Shown: piece by piece, positions 32,550-40,694 of the stretch
How positions within the stretch are numbered: position 1 is the first letter of the stretch
Layout: each line of letters opens with the position of its first letter
Source of the DNA: Streptomyces sp. Ag109_O5-1
GTDB taxonomy: Bacteria > Actinomycetota > Actinomycetes > Streptomycetales > Streptomycetaceae
Assembly: GCF_003814875.1 (NCBI RefSeq)
Contig: NZ_RKQF01000001.1
Location: 10,974,001 to 11,038,000, forward strand
Direction of reading: 5' to 3'
Length of the DNA stretch: 64,000 bases
Notes under the pieces: generated by a model
Seen by the model: only the letters and a program-made list of their open reading frames with translations
Databases searched by the model: none
What the model was told of the DNA's origin: nothing
Position numbers and translations under genes: made by a program

Positions 32550-33506
32550 CTACTCCCCCTTCGTGAAAGTCCGCCGGTAGTCGCTCGGCGTCGTACCGAG
32601 GATCCGCTGGAAGTGCAGCCGCAGATTCGCCCCGGTGCCCAGACCGACATCGCCGGCGATCTGCTCGACGCTCCGCTCCGACCGCTCCAGCAGCTCACGG
32701 GCCAGGTCGATCCGGGCGCGCATCACCCACTGCATCGGCGTGTACCCGGTGTCCTCGACGAAGCGCCGCGAGAACGTCCGCGCCGACACCCCCGCGTGCC
32801 GGGCCATCGCATCCAGGGTGAGCGGCTCGCCGAGCCGGTGCAGGGCCCACTCCCGGGTCACCGCGAACCGCTCGCCAAGCGGCTCGGGCACACTGCGCGG
32901 CACGTACTGCGCCTGACCCCCACTGCGGTAGGGGGCCGCGACCAGCCGCCGGGCCGCGTGGTTGGACGCGGCCACCCCGAGATCACCGCGCAGGATGTGC
33001 AGACACAGGTCGATGCCCGAGGCGGCACCGGCCGACGTCAGCACACTGCCCTCGTCGACGAACAGCACGTTCTCGTCGACCTTGACGAGCGGATGCTTCT
33101 CGGCGAGCGCCCGTGTGTAGTGCCAGTGCGTGGTGGCGCGCCGGCCGTCGAGCAGCCCGGTCGCGGCGAGCGCGAACGCCCCTGTAGAGATGGCGGCCAG
33201 CCGCGCGCCCCGCTCGTGGGCGGCGAGCAGCGCGGCGACGACGGCTGGTGGCGGATCCTCCCGGTCCGGGAACCGGTACCCGGGCACGAACACGATCTCC
33301 GCCCACTCCAGCGCGTCGAGACCATGGGCGACGTGGTACGACAGCCCGTCACCGCCGGTGACCAGACCGGGCGCCGCCCCGCACATCCGTACCTCGTACG
33401 GCATGCTCGCCCGTGTCGTGAACACCTGCGCCGGGATCCCGACGTCGAGGGGCTTTGCCCCTTCCAGCACAAGGACGGCGACGCGATGCAGGCGGATGGG
33501 AGGCAC
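32550..33506 (-). CDS. GlxA-type transcriptional regulator (DJ-1/PfpI domain plus AraC HTH)
   Basis: The 318-residue protein has an N-terminal DJ-1/PfpI-like domain (about residues 8-170) and a C-terminal AraC DNA-binding domain (about 210-310; LDAMARHAGVSARTFSRRF and VEQIAGDVGLGTGANLRLHF). In the DJ-1 part the nucleophile-elbow position reads AISTGAF, so the Cys common in enzymes is Ser and a ligand-binding rather than catalytic role is likely. Its stop lies 157 bp ahead of gap on the same strand. The target genes are unknown. Confidence 0.85.
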   Translation of the reverse strand: MPPIRLHRVAVLVLEGAKPLDVGIPAQVFTTRASMPYEVRMCGAAPGLVTGGDGLSYHVAHGLDALEWAEIVFVPGYRFPDREDPPPAVVAALLAAHERGARLAAISTGAFALAATGLLDGRRATTHWHYTRALAEKHPLVKVDENVLFVDEGSVLTSAGAASGIDLCLHILRGDLGVAASNHAARRLVAAPYRSGGQAQYVPRSVPEPLGERFAVTREWALHRLGEPLTLDAMARHAGVSARTFSRRFVEDTGYTPMQWVMRARIDLARELLERSERSVEQIAGDVGLGTGANLRLHFQRILGTTPSDYRRTFTKGE

Positions 33507-33569
33507 GTCAGACAGGGTACGAGGACACGACCGGCGTCCTGAGCGGCCCGCCCGCCGGCCCCGACGGGG

Positions 33570-34346
33570 TCAGAGCTCTTCTTCCGTCCGGCTCACCCTG
33601 TGCGGTTCGTCGGCCGCTTCCTCCGGCCGACGCGCCAGGAACACGAACTCCCGCCCCGGGCGGTCGGGCGCGTCGCGAACGCCGTCGATCACGAACCCCT
33701 CGGCGAGCAGATCCGCCTCGACCTCCTCCCGCTCCCGGAACCGCAACGTCGAATCCGACGTCAGCACCTGCCCGTCCGAGGCGAACACATAGGTCCACCG
33801 GAACGTCACCAGCGGCTCCGCCACCTCGGTCACCTGCACCCAGCTCTCGACCGTCCCGACCCCCGGGACCTCCGTCACCCGATACGGCGCCGCCCGCTCC
33901 CACTCCTCCCAGGCCCGCCGCGCCGGATCCCGCGTCTCGAACACCAGCCGCCCGCCCGGCCGCAGCGCCGCGTGCGCCCCGCGCAGGGTCTGCCGCCAGC
34001 CCCTCCGATCGACGATGCCCTGGGCGACGTTCCCCGTCATGGTCGCGAGGTCGACCCGGAGCGGCGGCAGCGCCGTCGCGTCACCGCAGATCCACCGCAC
34101 CCGCCTGGCGCCCGGCTTCCCCCGCGCCACCTCGATCGACGCGGCCGCGGGATCGAGGCCGACCACCTGGACGCCCCGGCCAGCGAGGAGCAGCGCGAAC
34201 ACACCCGTCCCGCACCCGATGTCCAGCACCCGGCGAGCCCCGAACCCGTCCGCCAGCCGGACGTACGCGTCGAGGTCGCCGCGGTCGGGGTCGAGGGCGT
34301 CGTACACCGCGGCGAGTCGCGGTTCCCGAAAGCATTCGTCGGTCAC
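33570..34346 (-). CDS. Class I SAM-dependent methyltransferase
   Basis: The 258-residue protein has VLDIGCGTGVFALLLAGRG (motif I), VVGLDPAAASIEVARGK (motif II region), a CGDATALPP loop and LRPGGRLVFETRDPARRAW (post III). This is the Methyltransf_25/11 type with small-molecule acceptors. It lies between the AraC-type regulator and the aldo/keto reductase on the same strand with about 50-60 bp gaps. The acceptor is unknown. Confidence 0.8.
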   Translation of the reverse strand: MTDECFREPRLAAVYDALDPDRGDLDAYVRLADGFGARRVLDIGCGTGVFALLLAGRGVQVVGLDPAAASIEVARGKPGARRVRWICGDATALPPLRVDLATMTGNVAQGIVDRRGWRQTLRGAHAALRPGGRLVFETRDPARRAWEEWERAAPYRVTEVPGVGTVESWVQVTEVAEPLVTFRWTYVFASDGQVLTSDSTLRFREREEVEADLLAEGFVIDGVRDAPDRPGREFVFLARRPEEAADEPHRVSRTEEEL

Positions 34347-34397
34347 CTCATCGACCTCGCCTTCTGCGAAGCCACCGCAGCCGGCCGCGTACCGGGC

Positions 34398-35381
34398 TCA
34401 CGCCGGCAAGGCGGCGCGCTCGTCGAGCAGGCCGGCCTCCAGAAGGTCCGCCCACAACCCTTCCGGTACGGCCGCCCGGAACGACGCGACGTTGTGCCGT
34501 ACCTCCTCGGGCGAGCGCATGCCGACCACGATGCCCGCGACCGCGGGGTGCCGCAGCGGGAAGGCCATGGCCGCCTGCGGAAGGGTCGTGCCGTGCGCCT
34601 CGCAGACGGCGGCGATCTCCTGAGCCCGCCGCAGGACCTCCGGCGGGGCGGGCGCGTAGTCGAAGGCCGCTCCCTCGGCGGGGTGCGCGGTGGCCAGCAC
34701 GCCCGAGTTGAAGACCGAGGCGGCCAGCACGGAGACGCCGCGTTCCGCGCAGGCGGGCAGCAGATCGTCGGCGGCGCTGTGGTCGAGGAGCGTGTAGCGG
34801 CCGGAGAGCATCACCACGTCGACGTCGGTCTCCCGCACCAGCCGGGTCAGCATGCCGGGGTGGTACATGCCGGCCCCGATCGCGCCGACCACGCCCTGGG
34901 CACGCAGCTCCGCCAGCGCGGGGTAGCCGTCGCGCACTGCCACGTCGAAGTGCTTCTCGGCGTCGTGCAGGAACAGCATGTCGATCCGGTCCACGCCCAT
35001 CCGGGTCAGGGAGTCCTCGACGCTGCGGAACACACCCTCGCGGGAGAAGTCCCACACCCGTCGGTGCGTCGCCGGCACGTTGAAGCTCTCGTCGCGCCGT
35101 CCGGCCGGATCCTGTTCCACGAGGAGGCGTCCGACCTTGGTCGACAGTGTGAACTCCTCACGCGGCAAAGGGCGCAGGAACTCACCGGTCCGGCGCTCGG
35201 AGTGCCCGATGCCGTAGTGCGGGGACGTGTCGAAATAGCGGATGCCCGAGGACCAGGCCGCGGTGAGCGTCGCCGCGGCGGTGTCGTCGTCGGCGGCCGC
35301 GAAGAGCCCCCCGAGCGGTCCGCCGCCGAAACCCAGTTCCGACACCTCGACCGTGCTCTGCCCGAGCCGCACCATCCTCAT
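34398..35381 (-). CDS. Aldo/keto reductase (D-threo-aldose 1-dehydrogenase-like)
   Basis: The 327-residue TIM-barrel oxidoreductase contains YFDTSPHYGIGHSERRTGE with the catalytic Asp and Tyr, FTLSTKVGRLL with the Lys, and MLFLHDAEKH with the His. Its closest known character is that of L-fucose/D-threo-aldose dehydrogenases, which oxidise free aldoses with NAD(P)+. The start is taken at the ATG at 35381, nine bases after GGGGAGG. An in-frame start further out is less likely. It could act in sugar breakdown. Confidence 0.82.
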   Translation of the reverse strand: MRMVRLGQSTVEVSELGFGGGPLGGLFAAADDDTAAATLTAAWSSGIRYFDTSPHYGIGHSERRTGEFLRPLPREEFTLSTKVGRLLVEQDPAGRRDESFNVPATHRRVWDFSREGVFRSVEDSLTRMGVDRIDMLFLHDAEKHFDVAVRDGYPALAELRAQGVVGAIGAGMYHPGMLTRLVRETDVDVVMLSGRYTLLDHSAADDLLPACAERGVSVLAASVFNSGVLATAHPAEGAAFDYAPAPPEVLRRAQEIAAVCEAHGTTLPQAAMAFPLRHPAVAGIVVGMRSPEEVRHNVASFRAAVPEGLWADLLEAGLLDERAALPA

Positions 35382-35429
35382 CCGGCAGGTCCTCCCCATC
35401 CGGCGACACCGTCCGGCTCACCAGTCTCC

Positions 35430-35643
35430 CCACGGAGCCACCCCGCTCCAACTGGTTTTCCACCGACGGAGCCCGCACGGCGGCGCACTCCTCGTCCGCC
35501 CCGACGGCCACATCGCCGCCCGCTGGGACGAGCCCCCGACCAACGGCTCGACCCTCCACCACGCCCTCACGGCCATCACCGCCGGCACACCACGCAGGGC
35601 TGACGGACGTCGGCACCGTGACGGGCTATCCGGGGCCCGGTGA
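35430..35643 (+). pseudogene. Remnant of a PheA/TfdB-type FAD monooxygenase, C-terminal end only
   Basis: A short stretch reads GGALLVRPDGHIAARWDEPP with the following LHHALTAITAG. This is the conserved end of the thioredoxin-like C-terminal domain of flavin-dependent aromatic hydroxylases (usually LLVRPDGHVAWR followed by a last helix). No FAD-binding domain is present upstream, where the aldo/keto reductase gene runs on the other strand. It is therefore taken as a leftover of a deleted gene. Its end overlaps the 3' end of the LacI-type gene. Confidence 0.5.
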
Positions 35644-36732
35644 GCCGAGCGGCGGTGCGGTGCTGTCCCTGATCACCAGACGGGTCGGGACGAGGTCGGT
35701 GCCGGGGCGGGAGTCGTCGCGGGTGCGGATCTGGCGGAGCACTCCCTGGACACAGCGCCGCCCCACCTCGGCGAAGTCCTGGTGGACGGTGGTGAGGGGC
35801 GGGATGAAGAAGGCGGCGTCGGGGGTGTCGTCGAAACCGACGACACTGACGTCCGCCGGAACGGCCAGGCCCCGTTCGTGGAAGGCGCGCAGCAGACCCA
35901 GGGCCATCTGGTCGTTGGCCGCGAACACGGCGGTGCAGTCGGGCTCCTCGGCGAGCGCGAGCCCGGCCGCGTAACCTGACTCGGCCGACCAGTCTCCCCG
36001 CAGCGGCGCCGGAACCGGCCGTCCCGCCTCCTCCAGCACGGCCCGCCAGGCCTGTGTGCGCCGCTGGCCCGCGTACGACGTCTCGGGACCGGTCACATGC
36101 CATACGGTCCGGTGCCCCAGATCCAGCAGATGCCGTACGGCCTTGCGCGCGCCGTCGGCCTGGTCGGTGTCGACCACGCTGTAGCGGTCCCCGGCGTCCG
36201 AGTCGACGACCACCACATGGACGCCGGGCGGCAGTTGCACCGTGCCCGTGTCGAGCAGATGGATCTCCATGATGACGATGACCGCGTCCACCGCAAGCTC
36301 GCCCATCCGCGTGAAGGCCCCCAGCACGTTGTCCTGGGTGGCCACGTCGATGGGGATGAGGGTGATCGCGTAGCCCTCTGCCGCCGCATGCGTGGCGATC
36401 GCCTCCACGGTACGGCTGTTGCCCGTGGAGGAGAGACTGAACAGGATCACGCCGATGGTGTTGAACCGGCCGTAACGCAGGGCGCGCGCGGCGCTGTTGG
36501 GCCGGTAGCCGAGCTCCCGCATCGCGGCGAGCACCTGCTCCCGGGTGGAACCGACCACCCCCGGGTGGCCGTTGGAGACCCGCGACACCGTCTGCGACGA
36601 GACCCCGGCGAGCTTGGCGACGTCGGCCATGGAGACCCGCTGCCTACGGCGCCCGCCGGGCACGCCGGACCCGCTCCGCCGCGCACTGCCCGCGGCCGGT
36701 GGAACCCACTGCTCCGGCTCGTTCAGGTCCAT
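35626..36732 (-). CDS. LacI-family transcriptional regulator
   Basis: The 368-residue protein has a LacI helix-turn-helix (SMADVAKLAGVSSQTVSRVSNG) after a 30-residue N-terminal extension, then the hinge and the periplasmic-binding-like sensor domain (GVILFSLS through VVGFDDTPDAAFFIPPLTTV). It very likely represses the divergent GH5 cellulase gene through the three palindromes between them and is induced by a cello-oligosaccharide or similar sugar. GAGGGG precedes the ATG at 36732. A GTG 30 bp further upstream is an alternative. Confidence 0.88.
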   Translation of the reverse strand: MDLNEPEQWVPPAAGSARRSGSGVPGGRRRQRVSMADVAKLAGVSSQTVSRVSNGHPGVVGSTREQVLAAMRELGYRPNSAARALRYGRFNTIGVILFSLSSTGNSRTVEAIATHAAAEGYAITLIPIDVATQDNVLGAFTRMGELAVDAVIVIMEIHLLDTGTVQLPPGVHVVVVDSDAGDRYSVVDTDQADGARKAVRHLLDLGHRTVWHVTGPETSYAGQRRTQAWRAVLEEAGRPVPAPLRGDWSAESGYAAGLALAEEPDCTAVFAANDQMALGLLRAFHERGLAVPADVSVVGFDDTPDAAFFIPPLTTVHQDFAEVGRRCVQGVLRQIRTRDDSRPGTDLVPTRLVIRDSTAPPLGSPGPG

Positions 36733-36826
36733 CGCCCCACCCCTCAAATCTCCTTCATGCACGGGAAGTCGGGACCGGAAACCTTGACGGCCGCAGGGGC
36801 GGATGCCACGATTCCGACGCTTTCGA

Positions 36827-36929
36827 GTTTACGTAAACATCGCCGTGTGACCAGCCCAGGCGGAGATCCCGCCGCTCCGGCGCACAGCAGATGTTCACGT
36901 AAACGCGCCGCGTCGATGTTTACGTAAAC
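36827..36929. promoter_or_regulatory. Three LacI-type palindromic operators in the LacI/GH5 intergenic region
   Basis: GTTTACGTAAAC occurs at 36827-36838 and 36918-36929, and a one-base variant GTTCACGTAAAC at 36893-36904. The centres are 66 and 25 bp apart. The 12-bp symmetric sequence with a central CG is the shape of LacI/PurR-family operators. The set lies between the regulator start and the cellulase start, so cooperative or looping repression of both genes is inferred. Confidence 0.85.
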
Positions 36930-36989
36930 ACGTGGTCCGGGGCCCATGGGCCCCTGCGTCGAGCCGCCGTCTCCTGAAAGGGCACGTTG

Positions 36990-38048
36990 ATGCGCAAGAC
37001 CCCCGCCAGAACCCGTGTCACCCCCCGTACCCGCGCCGCCCTCGCGGCGGTCGCGATCGCCGCGGTGGGTGCCACGACCCTCACCGGCAGCCCGGCCTCC
37101 GCGGCCGTACCGGGCCACGGCACCAGCCAGTTCAAGGGCGTCAACTGGGCCGACCCGCGCGACAACTACGCCGACGACCCCGTGGTCCTCTCCGGCCTGT
37201 CCCTCTCGGACACCTACGCCCAGACCTACGCCAAGGCGACCCGGGTGATCGCGGCGTTCCGCGCCAACCTCGGGGCCAACACCGTACGGCTGCCCATCAA
37301 CCCGTACACGGTCAGCGGCTCGTACTGGAAGTCGTACCGCGGAGTCATCGACGCGGCCTCCGCCCAGGGCTTCAAGGTGATCGTCTCCTACTGGGAGGGC
37401 ACCGGCGCCAACAAGGACGGTTTCATCGACGACGAGGCCACCTACTGGCCGATGTGGGACACCGTCGTGAAGGCCTACCGGCACGACCCGCACGTCTACT
37501 TCGAGCCGATGAACGAGCCGCACGGCTACACCGACGCCCAATGGGCCGACATCGCCGCCAAGTGGCTGGCGACCTACCCGTCCGTCCCGCACAACCGGGT
37601 CTTCGTCAGCGGCGCCGGCTACAACGACCACGTCACCAGCGTCTGCGCCGACCCGCGACTGAAGGGCACCTATCTCTCCCTCCACCACTACGGCTTCTGG
37701 AAGAGCTACGCGACCTACGACCAGTGGGTGTCCGACCTCAAGGAGCGCCTCGGTGACTGCGCGGGCCGCACCGTCGCCGACGAGTTCGGCGCCCCGATGA
37801 CCACAGGCCTCGACTACAACAAGCCCGCTCCCGACGACAACTCCGTCAACTTCATCCAGGCCGACACGGATGTGTTCCGCAAGCTCGGCATGGGCTCGGT
37901 GTACTGGCCCGGTCTGCGCACCGACGACACGTACTCGATCCAGAAGCTGATCGGCGACCCGTCCCGCCCCTGGCTGGCCACGACCAACCAGTCCGGCGCC
38001 GACCGCCTCGCCTGGGCATGGGGCCGCGGCAGGCCGGTGAGCGGCTGA
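36990..38048 (+). CDS. Secreted glycoside hydrolase family 5 (cellulase-type)
   Basis: The 352-residue precursor has a signal peptide (AALAAVAIAAVGATTLTG, cut near ASA-A) and a GH5 barrel. The acid/base Glu176 lies in FEPMNEPHG and the nucleophile Glu265 in ADEFGAP. FKGVNWADPRDNY and NTVRLPINPY are also typical. It should cleave beta-1,4-glucan or a related beta-glycan outside the cell. The specificity within GH5 (glucan, mannan or xyloglucan) cannot be decided. GAAAGGG stands before the ATG at 36990. No binding module is present. The three upstream palindromes put it under LacI-type control. Confidence 0.87.
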   Translation: MRKTPARTRVTPRTRAALAAVAIAAVGATTLTGSPASAAVPGHGTSQFKGVNWADPRDNYADDPVVLSGLSLSDTYAQTYAKATRVIAAFRANLGANTVRLPINPYTVSGSYWKSYRGVIDAASAQGFKVIVSYWEGTGANKDGFIDDEATYWPMWDTVVKAYRHDPHVYFEPMNEPHGYTDAQWADIAAKWLATYPSVPHNRVFVSGAGYNDHVTSVCADPRLKGTYLSLHHYGFWKSYATYDQWVSDLKERLGDCAGRTVADEFGAPMTTGLDYNKPAPDDNSVNFIQADTDVFRKLGMGSVYWPGLRTDDTYSIQKLIGDPSRPWLATTNQSGADRLAWAWGRGRPVSG

Positions 38049-38060
38049 CCGACTCCGGGA

Positions 38061-38091
38061 GGGCCGCGGCGCGCCACGGGCACCGCGGCCC
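38061..38091. terminator. Hairpin terminator after the GH5 gene
   Basis: GGGCCGCGG (38061-38069) pairs with CCGCGGCCC (38083-38091) around a 13-base loop, 12 bp after the GH5 stop and downstream of the convergent acetyltransferase gene. Confidence 0.6.
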
Positions 38092-38174
38092 GGCGGCACG
38101 TCTCACCGGCCCCGACGGGCCACCGGCGAGGCGCGATGTTCTCGGCGCTGCCCCTTGGCGCCGACCGTCCGGTG

Positions 38175-38687
38175 TCAGCCAGGCCGGTGGCCGGGCGCGG
38201 TGAACTCCTCCAGCCGGCGCAGATACGTCAGGCCGGGGAGGCCGGAGAGCGTTGTCTCGCCGGTGACGGTGAACCCGGTACGGGCCAGCACGGCCCGGGA
38301 CGCCGCGTTGTCGACCCGGGCCGCGGCCCGCAGGGTGGTCAATCCGTAGCTGTTTGCGGCGAGTTCGAAAAGCTCTTGTACGGCCGAGGTGGCCAGCCCG
38401 CGCCCCGTGGCCCGCTCGGCGATCCGGTACCCCAGATCGGCGCCGCCGTCCGCCACGTCCATCAGGTTGATCCGTCCCAGCACCTCACCCGCCGCATCCA
38501 CCAGTACATGGAAGTAGTAGATCCCGGCCTCCTGTTCGGCGAGCCGTTCCCGGAGCAGTTCGTCGAACCGGGCGAAGAACTCGTCGCCGCGGTCGGGGAT
38601 CGATGCCGCGAAGTAGGCGCGGTTCTCCCGCTCGAAGGCGAGGAGCGCCGGGGCGTGGTCCGGACGGAGCAGCTGCAGCTCGGGCAT
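38175..38687 (-). CDS. GNAT-family N-acetyltransferase (RimJ/RimL type)
   Basis: The 170-residue protein shows the GNAT fold: LGRINLMDVADGGADLGYRI for strands 2-4, ATGRGLATSAVQELFELA as the acetyl-CoA binding loop and helix, and LRAAARVDNAASRAVLARTGF for the C-terminal part. It resembles RimJ/RimL ribosomal-protein or small-amine acetyltransferases. The ATG at 38687 is used, and a GTG 18 bp upstream is possible. The substrate is unknown. Confidence 0.82.
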   Translation of the reverse strand: MPELQLLRPDHAPALLAFERENRAYFAASIPDRGDEFFARFDELLRERLAEQEAGIYYFHVLVDAAGEVLGRINLMDVADGGADLGYRIAERATGRGLATSAVQELFELAANSYGLTTLRAAARVDNAASRAVLARTGFTVTGETTLSGLPGLTYLRRLEEFTAPGHRPG

Positions 38688-38745
38688 GGGAAGGACAGTA
38701 GGCACCCCGCCCGTTCGCCCGCCACCGTATAAAGACTTGATCGTA

Positions 38746-40092
38746 TTAGGACTCGCGCAGGTCCTTGACCCGGCGGAGTTTGCCGACCGAGCGCTCCAGG
38801 GTCTCCGGGTCGACGACGGCGACCTCCACGGTGACCCCGACGCCGTCCTTGATGCCCTGGGCGATGGTCCGCGTGGCGGCCTCGCGGTCGGCAGGGCCGG
38901 CGTCGGGCCGCGCCTCCACGCGGACGGTCATGTGATCCATCCGTGCGCGCCGGCTGATCTGGATCTGGAAGTGCGGGGCCACCCCCGGCGTCCGCAGCAC
39001 GATCTCCTCGACCTGGCTGGGGAAGACATTGACCCCACGCAGGATGATCATGTCGTCGCAGCGGCCGGTGATCTTCTCGATGCGGCGGAGTCCGGGACGC
39101 GCGGTGCCGGGCAGCAGCCGTGTCAGATCCCGGGTGCGGTAGCGGATGACGGGCAGCGCTTCCTTCGTGAGCGAGGTGAGGACCAGCTCGCCGCTCTCGC
39201 CCTCGGCCAAAACCTCGTCGGTCAGCGGGTCCACGACCTCGGGGTAGAAGTGGTCCTCCCAGACGTGCAGCCCGTCCTTGGTCTCCACGCATTCCTGTGC
39301 GACACCGGGGCCGATGACCTCGGACAGCCCGTATATGTCGACCGCGTGGATGTCGAGGCGCTCCTCGATCTCGCGGCGCATCTCCTCCGTCCAGGGCTCC
39401 GCACCGAAGATGCCGACCTGGAGGGAGGTGGAGCGGGGATCGATGCCCTGACGCTCGAACTCGTCGAGGAGGGTCAGCATGTAGGACGGCGTGATCATGA
39501 TGATCTCGGGCCGGAAGTCCTGGATGATCTGCACCTGGCGGGCGGTCATCCCGCCGGAGGCCGGGATCACGGTGCAGCCGGCGCGTTCGGCGCCGTAGTG
39601 GGCGCCCAGGCCGCCGGTGAACAGGCCGTAGCCGTAGGAGATGTGCACCTTGTGCCCCGGGCGGCCGCCGGCGGCCCGGATGGAGCGGGCGATCACGTCC
39701 GCCCACATGGACAGGTCGTTGTCGGTGTAGCCGACCACGGTGGGACGGCCGGTGGTGCCGCTGGAGGCGTGCACCCGCCGCACCTCGGACATCGGTACCG
39801 CGAACATGCCGAAGGGGTAGGTGTCCCGCAGATCCGCCTTGGTCGTGAACGGGAAACGGGAGAGGTCCGCGAGGGTGCGGCAGTCGTCGGGGCCCACGCC
39901 GGCCGCGTCGAACTTCTTGCGGTACAGCTCCACGTTGTCGTACGCGTGCCGCAGTGTCGTGCGCAGCCGGGTGAGCTGGAGCGCCCGGAGCTCCTCGCGG
40001 GACATCCGCTCGGCGTCGTCCAGGAGCGCCTCGGGCAGCGGCTCTCCCCGGCGGGTGCCCCTGGGCCCGGGCGGGATCACTTCGCTGCTCAT
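38746..40092 (-). CDS. paaK: Phenylacetate-CoA ligase
   Basis: The 448-residue adenylate-forming enzyme has the PaaK signature VHASSGTTGRPTVVGYT (ATP loop), IYGLSEVIGPGVAQECVE and TGRCDDMIILRGVNVFPSQVE-like C-terminal elements. It activates phenylacetate to phenylacetyl-CoA, the first step of aerobic phenylacetate breakdown. It overlaps by four bases the paaI gene ahead of it, so the two form an operon. The catabolic oxygenase genes follow on the other strand about 2.6 kb away. Confidence 0.94.
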   Translation of the reverse strand: MSSEVIPPGPRGTRRGEPLPEALLDDAERMSREELRALQLTRLRTTLRHAYDNVELYRKKFDAAGVGPDDCRTLADLSRFPFTTKADLRDTYPFGMFAVPMSEVRRVHASSGTTGRPTVVGYTDNDLSMWADVIARSIRAAGGRPGHKVHISYGYGLFTGGLGAHYGAERAGCTVIPASGGMTARQVQIIQDFRPEIIMITPSYMLTLLDEFERQGIDPRSTSLQVGIFGAEPWTEEMRREIEERLDIHAVDIYGLSEVIGPGVAQECVETKDGLHVWEDHFYPEVVDPLTDEVLAEGESGELVLTSLTKEALPVIRYRTRDLTRLLPGTARPGLRRIEKITGRCDDMIILRGVNVFPSQVEEIVLRTPGVAPHFQIQISRRARMDHMTVRVEARPDAGPADREAATRTIAQGIKDGVGVTVEVAVVDPETLERSVGKLRRVKDLRES

Positions 40093-40520
40093 TGCGGCTC
40101 GTCGTTCTGTGTGCGCAGAGTGCGACTGCGGCCGCGGAACTCCGCGATCACCTCGTCGCCGCGCACGACACTCACGTCGTAGACACCGCTGCGGCCGAAC
40201 CGGACCCGCTCCCGCGCGGTGGCCACCAGCACATCGCCCTCGTAGGCGGGTGCGACGAAGTCGATGTCGGCGCCGGCGGCGACGGTCACAGGGCCGTGGC
40301 TGTTGCAGGCACTGGCGAACGCCGAGTCGGCGAGCAGGAACACGTAACCGCCGTGGGCGATCCGGTGCCCGTTGACCTGCGAGGCGGTCACGGTCATCCG
40401 CAGAACGGCGGTCCCCTCGCCGTGCTCCAGCAACTCGATGCCGAGCCCGCGGGAAGCCTCGTCCGCGGCGAACATCGTCTCGACGGGGCCCGGCCTCGTG
40501 TCAGGTGCCTGGGTCGTCAT
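40089..40520 (-). CDS. paaI: Hydroxyphenylacetyl-CoA thioesterase PaaI
   Basis: The 143-residue hotdog thioesterase has the PaaI signature NGHRIAHGGYVFLLADSAFA with the conserved His-Gly-Gly and Asp. In the pathway it hydrolyses dead-end hydroxylated or epoxidised phenylacetyl-CoA products and frees CoA. The ATG at 40520 is chosen, and two GTG codons just upstream are alternatives. An operator-like palindrome lies 17 bp upstream. It heads the paaI-paaK operon. Confidence 0.9.
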   Translation of the reverse strand: MTTQAPDTRPGPVETMFAADEASRGLGIELLEHGEGTAVLRMTVTASQVNGHRIAHGGYVFLLADSAFASACNSHGPVTVAAGADIDFVAPAYEGDVLVATARERVRFGRSGVYDVSVVRGDEVIAEFRGRSRTLRTQNDEPQ

Positions 40521-40536
40521 TTCCACCACCTTGTGA

Positions 40537-40555
40537 ACCGACCGAACATTCGGTT
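40537..40555. promoter_or_regulatory. Operator-like palindrome at the paaI promoter (site 1)
   Basis: ACCGACC, then four variable positions around a central C, then TTCGGTT. It contains the exact inverted repeat ACCGAA/TTCGGT at 40541-40554. The same pattern recurs, inverted, at 42661-42679 ahead of paaA (15 of 19 positions identical). It is close to the known PaaR/TetR operator style of actinobacterial phenylacetate genes. Confidence 0.7.
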
Positions 40556-40694
40556 AGCGTGCGGCGTGGTCAAGTAATCCAGCAAGGCCCCTGCATGTCA
40601 AGAGGTGGACGACGTGCCACAGCTGGGGCGGACCAGCCCGACTTCAGCGACTTCCACGGCACCCCGTCCGTCCCGAAGCCGAGGAGGCTGCCCG

